21,039 nt of DNA from Dehalococcoidia bacterium (GTDB lineage Bacteria; Chloroflexota; Dehalococcoidia; Lucifugimonadales; Lucifugimonadaceae): assembly GCA_028278465.1 (NCBI GenBank), contig JANQEF010000172.1, positions 1-21,039 of the forward strand, read 5' to 3'. The notes beneath the pieces are model-generated. The model was not told where the DNA came from. It worked only from the letters and a program-made list of their open reading frames with translations, and did not search any database. Shown here piece by piece: positions 7,293 through 12,846 of the stretch (the first letter of the stretch is position 1; the number at the start of each line of letters is the position of its first letter). Made by a program: the position numbers and the translations under genes.

Positions 7293-8465
7293 TTACCTGC
7301 GCGGCAGAAGGCCGTAGTCGGCGGCGAGCGCCGCGGCTTCGGCGCGATTGGTGGCGCCGAGCTTGGCAAGGATGTTGGAGATGTGCCGGGCAACGGTGGC
7401 GCGCTTGATGTCCAGCTCGTCACCGATCATCGGGTTGTCTGCGCCCCTTGCGACCAGCCTGAGCACCTGCACCTCGCGCGGCGTCAGTTCTGTCAGGCCG
7501 ACTTCGCCGTCGACGCGCCCGCTGACCTGGTCACGGAGGCGGTCACGAGCGTCCCTTGCCTGGTCGGTGAAGAACTGCGGGTTGGGCGGGACTATACAGT
7601 CGACCAGGTTCTCATCGGCCTGCACGCCGGTGTCTGACCAGCGTTCCGCGATGATGCGCACCAGGTCGCCGCGCCTGCGCACCTCGAAGTCGATGCGCGC
7701 ATTGGGCTCGTGGTCGCGGACCGTCTTCTGGATGATCGCCGTCGACTTGACCGGGTTGCCATCGACCCCGACGACAGCGTCGCCACGCATGAAGCCGGCC
7801 GCACGCGCCGAGCTTGTGCGTCTCGGTAGCTGCACCTCGAGGCCCTGTTCGGCGACATGCGGGGTGGCGGCAGACCACGCCTCGTTCAGCACGGAGCGGC
7901 TGGACGTGGAGCAGACGCACAGCCCGAGACCGCACGCCGGACAGGTGCAAGCGCACTCCTGGCGGTCCTCGTCAAGCTCCCAGATCACCAGGTCCTGGAG
8001 CATCTCGTTGATGCGGGCGACGAATCCCGTGTGGTCCTGCAGGTGGCCGCGCGCCAGGTGTGTCGTGGTGCCGCTCTGGGCAGCTGTCGGGCTGTCTTTC
8101 ACGCGGTTCGCGATCGGCATGATGATGGCGTAGCGGGCAAGCATCGCGCTGAGCAGTCCGTGCAGCTCCGACAGGGTGCGGGAGGCGCGGTGGATGCCGG
8201 ATTCATCGCCGGGAAGTGTTCCAGGGGCAATGGACGGAGTGGAGGCTGTTTCTCCGACCTCCCGGCCGCCCGATTCGATGCGCTCGCGCAGCGCCAGGAG
8301 GTGGTCGGCCGCGGTGCGCTCGATGTCGCGTAGCAGGACGGCAACCGGCTCGAATGTACGGACCGATTCGCCGACCGAGCGAACCGCGGCCCGCAGCGAC
8401 CGTTCATGCTCGACCATCTCCATGAGCCTGCTGTGAAGCGTGTCGTTCAGCGGGGTCCCGATCAT
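7293..8465 (-). CDS. Helical domain - Cys cluster - PDZ - LuxR HTH regulator
   Basis: 390 residues with an unusual domain order. Residues 1-165 are mostly helical, with several His residues, and could be a four-helix sensor. Six cysteines follow (171, 173, 175, 178, 183, 185; ECACTCPACGLGLCVC). Residues about 205-272 look like a PDZ domain (AAGFMRGDAVVGVDGNPVKS, then FEVRRRGDLVRI). The C-terminus (about 325-385) is a LuxR/GerE HTH: LTPREVQVLRLVARG, then the recognition helix RATVARHISNILAKLGATNR. It is therefore probably a DNA-binding transcription factor; the ligand for the Cys cluster and PDZ is unknown. No membrane segment is seen. ATG at 8465 has GGAGGTG 5 nt upstream, and a strong sigma-70-like promoter lies at 8525-8553. 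The sulfurtransferase 133 bp downstream on the same strand may be a target or operon partner. Confidence 0.85.
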   Translation of the reverse strand: MIGTPLNDTLHSRLMEMVEHERSLRAAVRSVGESVRTFEPVAVLLRDIERTAADHLLALRERIESGGREVGETASTPSIAPGTLPGDESGIHRASRTLSELHGLLSAMLARYAIIMPIANRVKDSPTAAQSGTTTHLARGHLQDHTGFVARINEMLQDLVIWELDEDRQECACTCPACGLGLCVCSTSSRSVLNEAWSAATPHVAEQGLEVQLPRRTSSARAAGFMRGDAVVGVDGNPVKSTAIIQKTVRDHEPNARIDFEVRRRGDLVRIIAERWSDTGVQADENLVDCIVPPNPQFFTDQARDARDRLRDQVSGRVDGEVGLTELTPREVQVLRLVARGADNPMIGDELDIKRATVARHISNILAKLGATNRAEAAALAADYGLLPRR

Positions 8466-8524
8466 GTCTCACCTCCGTCACTCATGCGGGCGCCGACGGC
8501 GAATCACCGGCACCGGATGGCGCT

Positions 8525-8553
8525 TATTTAGAAGAAATCGTGGCGCGAGTCAA
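8525..8553 (-). promoter_or_regulatory. Sigma-70-type promoter of the PDZ-LuxR gene
   Basis: Read on the minus strand: TTGACT (-35, 8553-8548), a 17 bp spacer, then TAAATA (-10, 8530-8525). This is near consensus and the best promoter in the window. The predicted transcript start near 8518 gives a leader of about 50 nt before the ATG at 8465. Confidence 0.8.
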
Positions 8554-8771
8554 ATGGTGAGAAGGGCTGGCGAGCCGATTTCGGGCGGTGGTTGAACAGA
8601 GGAGCGCTCTCACTCGCCGGAGGAGTCGCAGGTCGTTTCGGTAGCTTGCTGCGCCTGTGAGGGCGTCCTGTGCAGTCGATTCGCTCAGGTCTGGGGTGTC
8701 GTTTTGCGTTTTGCGGCTCCTGGAGGTGGCGGCCAGACACCGTCCGTTTGGCTGTTTATGCGGTCTCAGCA

Positions 8772-8881
8772 GTTAACCTGTTCATACGCGCTTTCATACC
8801 AACACGCGCCCGAAAATCAGGTATTCGGCAATTCAAAACGGTTAACTTAACCCGCAACTACGCGTTACCCGAACAGTTAAC
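8772..8881. promoter_or_regulatory. Array of GTTAAC boxes (putative operators)
   Basis: GTTAAC occurs at 8772-8777, 8841-8846 and 8876-8881. The first and last are in the identical 9-mer CAGTTAACC. The middle one is part of the palindrome GGTTAA-c-TTAACC (8840-8852). A related GTTACCC lies at 8864-8870. The array ends 12 bp before the start of a small winged-helix-like gene, which suggests autoregulation. Confidence 0.5.
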
Positions 8882-8893
8882 CGGTACGGAACG

Positions 8894-9328
8894 ATGGCTA
8901 ACCGAAAACTCAGTCCGCTCATGCTGCTGGTTCTGGACGAATGCCAGAAGGCCAGGGCCGATGAGGCGGTCGCCACCGAGCAGATCGTCGACCAGTTTGC
9001 GAGTCAGAATGGCGGCAATCTGAACTCGGCGAAGGCCTCGATCTCACGCACTCTGCGCCGCATGTGGAAGCGCGGTCTTGTCGAGCTCTACGATGCTGAC
9101 CCGGCTGGAGAGCTGCTTTCGCTGAGCCAGGTGAAGGCGGACGCCACAAACCGCCTAGCCCAGATTGAAGCGGATGCCGAACGCTACTTCCGCATCGCCC
9201 GGAACGCCTCCGGTCAGAACTCCCTGTGGCGGTCGCCAGACGCGATGCTCGACGACTACCGGCGCTTCTACGGCGGCGATGTTCCGCGTGGCTTCCGTAC
9301 TCGCTACGTCTCACTCGTGCCGCGTTAG
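8894..9328 (+). CDS. Small winged-helix-like DNA-binding protein
   Basis: 144-residue protein. Residues 1-75 read as a winged helix: helix LSPLMLLVLDECQKA, then AVATEQIVDQFASQN, a likely recognition helix NSAKASISRTLRRMWKRGLVELYD, and a wing. The rest (80-125) is a helical, perhaps coiled or dimerising, segment (VKADATNRLAQIEADAERYF), then a basic tail (GFRTRYVSLVPR). The family could be PadR/MarR-like, but I cannot name it. ATG at 8894 is preceded by GGAACG, a poor ribosome site. The GTTAAC array directly upstream is the most likely operator if it regulates itself. moeA follows 101 bp downstream on the same strand. Confidence 0.7.
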   Translation: MANRKLSPLMLLVLDECQKARADEAVATEQIVDQFASQNGGNLNSAKASISRTLRRMWKRGLVELYDADPAGELLSLSQVKADATNRLAQIEADAERYFRIARNASGQNSLWRSPDAMLDDYRRFYGGDVPRGFRTRYVSLVPR

Positions 9329-9429
9329 CCGCGGCCTTTAGGGCGCGCCGCAATGGCCGTCACCACGCCCAATCCGGCATATAGGGAATAAGCTAAGAGG
9401 CGTCGAATCCAGCCAACGATGAAACGGCG

Positions 9430-10782
9430 ATGACGCAGCACCAGTCGCACCACAAAGCCCACCACGACCGGCCGCACCGGCACCACTACGACGCCGAGAT
9501 GCTGAGCGTCGAAGAGGCGCGGGAACGGATCCTGTCGTACTTCGAGCGGCTGGAGCCCTCCGAGGTCGACCTGCTCGATGCGCTCGACATGGTGCTGGCC
9601 GAGGACCTGGTCGCTCCGTTCGACGTGCCGCCGATGGCGAACTCGGCCATGGATGGCTACGCGGTCGTGGCCTCAGACCTCGCCGCAGCGTCCGAAACCT
9701 CCGCAATCGAGCTCCCCGTCGCCTTCTCCGTCGCCGCAGGACAGGTCCCGGACGTCACCCTCAAGCCGGGCTCAGTCGCTCGCATCATGACCGGCGCTCC
9801 TGTGCCGGACGGCGCCGATTCGGTCGTGCCGTTCGAGGACACGGACGAGCTAGAACGCAGGAAGAACGGGGCGCAGGGCGAGGACCGCATCGGGCTGAAG
9901 CTGGCCGCGCAGCCCGGCGACAACATCCGGCAGGCCGGAGAAGACATCGCAGCGGGCGAGGTCGTGCTCAAGGCCGGCACGCTGCTCCGTCCCGGCGCCA
10001 TCGGAGTCGCCGCATCACTCGGCAGGAACAGCGTCCAGGCGTATCGCCGCCCGATCGTCGCGATCATCTCGACCGGCGATGAACTCCTGAATCCAGGCGA
10101 AGACCACCAGCCAGGCAAGATCTACAACTCGAACGCCTACAGCATCGCCGCAGAGGTGAAGCGCTACGGCGCAGTGCCGCTGATGGCCGGCATCGCCCGT
10201 GACACCATCGATTCGCTGCAGGAAAGGCTGGCGGAGGCGCTGGAGACGGCGGACATGGTGGTGACTTCAGCTGGCGTTTCAAAGGGCGACTACGACGTTG
10301 TGAAGGATGTGCTGGCGAAGAATGGCGAGATCGCGCTGTGGTCTGTGCGCATGCGCCCTGCCAAGCCGCTCGCCTTCGGCACTCTCGACGCCGACGACGG
10401 GCGCAAGGTGCCGCACCTCGGCCTTCCCGGCAATCCCGTCAGCGCAATGGTGGCGTTCGAGCAGTTCGGTCGCCCGGCGATCCACGTCATGATGGGCCGC
10501 AACGAGATGCAGAAGCCGTCCGTGCGGGCCGTGCTCGACGACCCGGTCAACAACTACGACGGCCGTCGCGTCTACGCACGAGTCGTTGTGTACCGGTCGG
10601 ACAGCGGCGGGCTGCGCGCTCGCACCACCGGCACGCAGAGTTCCGGCGCGCTCACATCAATGGCGGTCGCGAACGGTCTCGCAATCTGCCCCGACGATGT
10701 GGCTAAAATAGATGCTGGCGAGACGGTCGATGTCGAGATGCTCGACTGGCCGGACGAGGTGTTCTCGGGTTTCGGCCCGTAA
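9430..10782 (+). CDS. moeA: Molybdopterin molybdenumtransferase (MoeA family) with His-rich N-terminus
   Basis: 450 residues. MoeA inserts molybdate into adenylylated molybdopterin in the final step of molybdenum cofactor synthesis, in the cytosol. Visible signatures are MANSAMDGYAVV (near 73-84), the GDNIRQAGEDI stretch, the MoCF-like region with ISTGDELLNPGE, GKIYNSNAY and SAGVSKGDYDVVKDVL, and the LGLPGNPVSAMVAFEQF stretch near 335-351. A C-terminal domain follows. The first 20 residues hold eight His (4, 7, 8, 11, 12, 16, 18, 19), absent from typical MoeA; ATG at M24 (9499) would remove them. A four-codon ORF (ATG at 9419) overlaps the start as ATGA. No other Mo-cofactor genes are in the window. 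Confidence 0.95.
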   Translation: MTQHQSHHKAHHDRPHRHHYDAEMLSVEEARERILSYFERLEPSEVDLLDALDMVLAEDLVAPFDVPPMANSAMDGYAVVASDLAAASETSAIELPVAFSVAAGQVPDVTLKPGSVARIMTGAPVPDGADSVVPFEDTDELERRKNGAQGEDRIGLKLAAQPGDNIRQAGEDIAAGEVVLKAGTLLRPGAIGVAASLGRNSVQAYRRPIVAIISTGDELLNPGEDHQPGKIYNSNAYSIAAEVKRYGAVPLMAGIARDTIDSLQERLAEALETADMVVTSAGVSKGDYDVVKDVLAKNGEIALWSVRMRPAKPLAFGTLDADDGRKVPHLGLPGNPVSAMVAFEQFGRPAIHVMMGRNEMQKPSVRAVLDDPVNNYDGRRVYARVVVYRSDSGGLRARTTGTQSSGALTSMAVANGLAICPDDVAKIDAGETVDVEMLDWPDEVFSGFGP

Positions 10783-10864
10783 GCCCGCCGATTCGCCGCA
10801 CCATTTATCACATCGCAACGACGCCAGCGCGCCCGCTGAACCCGCAGAACCGGAAGAGAGACCG

Positions 10865-11311
10865 ATGACAACCGACAGCAGCACCGTCGAGGGCTCAGTG
10901 CCCGTGATCGACCCGGACGCTAAGTATTCGATCGACGTCAAGGGGTTCGAGGCGTCCGGACGGTCGTTCCAGTACGCCGTGTACACCCGGATGTCTGAGC
11001 GCGGCATGGCGCAGCTTGGTGGCACTTCGACCGAGTTACCGAAGTCGTTCGGAACGCCATCGGAGATCATGAAGATCGTGTCGTCGATCTGCTCGAAGGA
11101 GCCTGATTACCTGCTGCCTGGCACGCCGATCTCGGAGGCGGTTTTCAGGCTGCTGGTGGCGAATGGAAACCGGCCGATGACGCTGATGGACATCCAGTCC
11201 GGTCTGGCGTCTGCGTGGGCGAGCGTGATCTACCTGAAGAACCTTTCGGACGAGGTTGTGCAGCGGATGCTGGACACACCGAACGAGTACTTCATCCGCC
11301 GCGTCGGGTAG
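10865..11311 (+). CDS. Unknown 148-residue protein downstream of moeA
   Basis: I do not recognise this family. The N-terminal 15 residues are polar and Ser/Thr-rich. The body (about 18-148) has mixed strand and helix character (YSIDVKGFEASGRSFQYAVYTRM, then EIMKIVSSICSKEPDYLLPG and NRPMTLMDIQSGLASAWASVIYLKN), with no membrane segment and one Cys (in SICSKE). ATG at 10865 is chosen because it follows GGAAGAGAG at a good distance. An earlier in-frame start would overlap moeA and add a leader read through moeA codons. It lies 82 bp after moeA on the same strand and may share its transcript. A repeat-rich gap follows. Confidence 0.75.
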   Translation: MTTDSSTVEGSVPVIDPDAKYSIDVKGFEASGRSFQYAVYTRMSERGMAQLGGTSTELPKSFGTPSEIMKIVSSICSKEPDYLLPGTPISEAVFRLLVANGNRPMTLMDIQSGLASAWASVIYLKNLSDEVVQRMLDTPNEYFIRRVG

Positions 11312-11365
11312 AGGGTCATCGAACTGTCATTCCTCCTTCTCCCTTGATGGGAGAGGGTGAAACCG

Positions 11366-11415
11366 CTGCCATCCTGAGCTAGCTTGCCCTGAGCGAAGCC
11401 GAAGGGAAGGGCGAG
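11366..11415 (-). repeat. 50 bp dispersed repeat, inverted copy of 16989-17038
   Basis: By eye, about 47 of 50 positions match the reverse complement of 16989-17038. It includes CTTGCCCTGAGCGAAG, the ubiquitous 'TTCGCTCAGGGCAAG' type of intergenic repeat. A relative of its core lies at 15352-15383. Confidence 0.75.
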
Positions 11416-11802
11416 CAGCCGTCGGCCTCCGGCCGACATCCCCTCTCTCTGGCTCTCTCCCACAAGGGGAGAGAGGAAGACGACCCTCCCACTAGCTCCC
11501 GCCCAAGCTGGGAGGGAGAAGACCCGTCGTCCCGAGCGGGTGCGAGGGACCCGGTGGGCGGGGCGATCCGTCTGCAGTTGTCTCTGAATCAGCGGACACC
11601 ACACACGGGTCATCGAAGAGCGAACTTGACGCTGCGTTGAGCCCCACCTAATCCCAGGTCCTTCGCTGCCACTTAGGACGAAGGTGTTAGCGACTTCCTT
11701 CTCCCAGCGGGAGAAGGTGCAGGATGAGGGAGAAGTGGTCTCGCATTGGACGGTCAGATTCCTCCGCTTCGGTCGAGATGACTATCGTGGCGACTCTGTC
11801 GC

Positions 11803-11832
11803 CACCGGGCGCAGCAAGCGGCGCCCCTACCA
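11803..11832 (+). repeat. 30 bp exact direct repeat, copy A
   Basis: Identical over 30 bases to 17058-17087 (begins CACCGGGCGCAGC, ends CGCCCCTACCA). A partial relative sharing GCCCCTACCA lies near 15430-15440. In copy B this segment forms the right end of a MITE-like element. Confidence 0.85.
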
Positions 11833-11845
11833 AATGTCGATCTAC

Positions 11846-12142
11846 CTACACCGACTTGATCAGCTTGATGTCGCGGTCTGTGAGGTGGCCGCGGACGTGG
11901 TCCACGTTGGCCTTCCACCACTCTGAGCCGTAGAACGCGGCTTCCTTCGCCTCGATGTCCGCCTCAGACTCGCCGTAGCTGCGCACCCACACGAACTGCG
12001 ACTCGTCCTCGTTCACCCACGTTCCCTCGACCTTGATCCCGTGCTCATTCAGCAGCGGCACCAGCTTCTCCTTGAACAGCGCCATCCAGCTGTCCATCTC
12101 GCCGTCCTTGATCGTGTAGGTGCGCAGGTGAGCGAAGGTCAT
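11846..12142 (-). CDS. NIPSNAP-like ferredoxin-fold protein
   Basis: 98-residue protein that fits the NIPSNAP family of dimeric alpha-beta-barrel proteins. It starts MTFAHLRTYTIKDGEMDSWM, has a central GTWVNEDESQFVWVRSYGE strand pair and ends DRDIKLIKSV. Members are small, cytosolic and mostly of unknown activity. ATG at 12142 is chosen because RTYTIKDG is the conserved first strand and AGGAA lies about 7 nt upstream; the longer open frame upstream has no family features. It is divergent from the GyrI-like gene, with a 96 bp shared control region. Confidence 0.8.
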   Translation of the reverse strand: MTFAHLRTYTIKDGEMDSWMALFKEKLVPLLNEHGIKVEGTWVNEDESQFVWVRSYGESEADIEAKEAAFYGSEWWKANVDHVRGHLTDRDIKLIKSV

Positions 12143-12180
12143 CGCAGGTTCCTCATGACAGTTTCGGGTTGGATTTAGTC

Positions 12181-12204
12181 CCGGCGCGGTAACCTTCACG
12201 CCGG
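12181..12204. promoter_or_regulatory. Inverted repeat in the NIPSNAP/GyrI-like divergent region
   Basis: CCGGCG (12181-12186) and CGCCGG (12199-12204) flank CGGTAACCTTCA, which contains GGTAACC. It lies midway between two divergent starts, so it could be a shared operator. Confidence 0.3.
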
Positions 12205-12238
12205 CAACCGACAAGTCTAGCCGCACAGGGGGACGAGC

Positions 12239-12694
12239 GTGGAGATCGAGATCAAAGAGCAGTCCGAACACACCTACATGGGCATCAGGAAGAAGATCCC
12301 CGTCGCGCAGATAGCCGAGGTCTCGCGGCCGCTTTACGAACAGGTCTATAACTACGTCATGCAGTCAGGCGGCCAGATCAACGGCCCCGCGCTCGCCATC
12401 TACCACAGCGAGCCATCTGCCGAGTTCGACATGGAGTGCGCCGTTCCAGTGGCGAACGAGCTGCCGGCCAGCGGCGATATCAAGGCCGGCACGCTGCCGG
12501 CGGGCAAGGTCGCCATCGGCACCCACCGCGGCTCCTACGAAGGGCTGAAGCAGGCGTGGGAGGACTACGCCAGAGAGGTGATGGCCCGCGGCATCGAGCT
12601 GCAGATGCCGTGCTGGGAGGAGTACGCGGTCAGCATGGACTCCGAGAGCGATCCTTCGAAGTTCGTGACGCTGATCGTCGGCCCTCTCAAGTAA
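12239..12694 (+). CDS. GyrI-like small-molecule-binding domain protein
   Basis: 151 residues matching the GyrI-like / AraC effector-binding fold as a stand-alone domain. Features are the N-terminal strand IEIKEQSEHTYMGIRKKIP, the GPALAIYHSEPSAEFDMECAVPV stretch (about 49-71), LPAGKVAIGTHRGSYEGLKQAWEDY, and a late conserved Glu in CWEEYAVSMDSESDPSKF. Such proteins bind or hydrolyse hydrophobic small molecules; the ligand here is unknown. GTG at 12239 is preceded by GGGGGA at 5 nt. No DNA-binding domain is fused. It is divergent from the NIPSNAP-like gene. Confidence 0.85.
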   Translation: MEIEIKEQSEHTYMGIRKKIPVAQIAEVSRPLYEQVYNYVMQSGGQINGPALAIYHSEPSAEFDMECAVPVANELPASGDIKAGTLPAGKVAIGTHRGSYEGLKQAWEDYAREVMARGIELQMPCWEEYAVSMDSESDPSKFVTLIVGPLK

Positions 12695-12846
12695 GACTCT
12701 GGCGGCCGCTGGTCGTTCGAACCGAAGGTCTGGCCTCTTCGCGCCTTTAGTTCGTCGCGCGTCGTTTTTCATCTCGTACCGTCCGCGCACCGGGCGCGTG
12801 CGCTCGAGATAACGCGACGAATCTAAGGTTCAGAGGCCCGTTTCGA

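Larger units (their letters stand above)
8466..8893. other. 428 bp divergent intergenic region
   Basis: No gene is supported here. The left part holds the minus-strand promoter of the PDZ-LuxR gene (8525-8553). The middle has a long-spaced inverted repeat GGTGTC/GACACC (8695-8700, 8736-8741). The right, AT-richer part has TTCATAC twice at 12 bp spacing (8781, 8793) and a set of GTTAAC boxes ahead of the winged-helix gene. Confidence 0.6.
11312..11845. repeat. Intergenic tract of dispersed palindromic repeats (1)
   Basis: 534 bp gap between convergent genes with no supported gene. Hairpin modules seen include GTCGGCC/GGCCGAC (11421-11437), CTCTCTCCC/GGGAGAGAG (11453-11475), CCCTCCC/GGGAGGG (11484-11516), CCTTCTCCC/GGGAGAAGG (11697-11717) and GTGGCGAC/GTCGCCAC (11787-11805). 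It shares modules with the gaps at 15175-15557 and 16893-17269. It may also supply transcription ends for the flanking genes. Confidence 0.75.

Noticed and set aside
7160..7423. N-terminal extension of the sulfurtransferase up to 7423
   Set aside because: It would overlap the regulator gene and is Pro/Ser-rich without family features. ATG at 7159 has a strong Shine-Dalgarno and a family-like start.
11312..11845. CRISPR array in the repeat-rich gap
   Set aside because: The repeats are few, of different types, partly inverted and not evenly spaced. No cas genes are nearby.
12143..12271. N-terminal extension of the NIPSNAP-like protein to 12271
   Set aside because: It would run into the divergent GyrI-like gene. 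ATG at 12142 has a ribosome binding site and the conserved first strand.
12781..12846. Terminator or attenuator before ppdK
   Set aside because: GCGCA...TGCGC (12785-12803) has only 5 bp arms and no T-tract, too weak to call.
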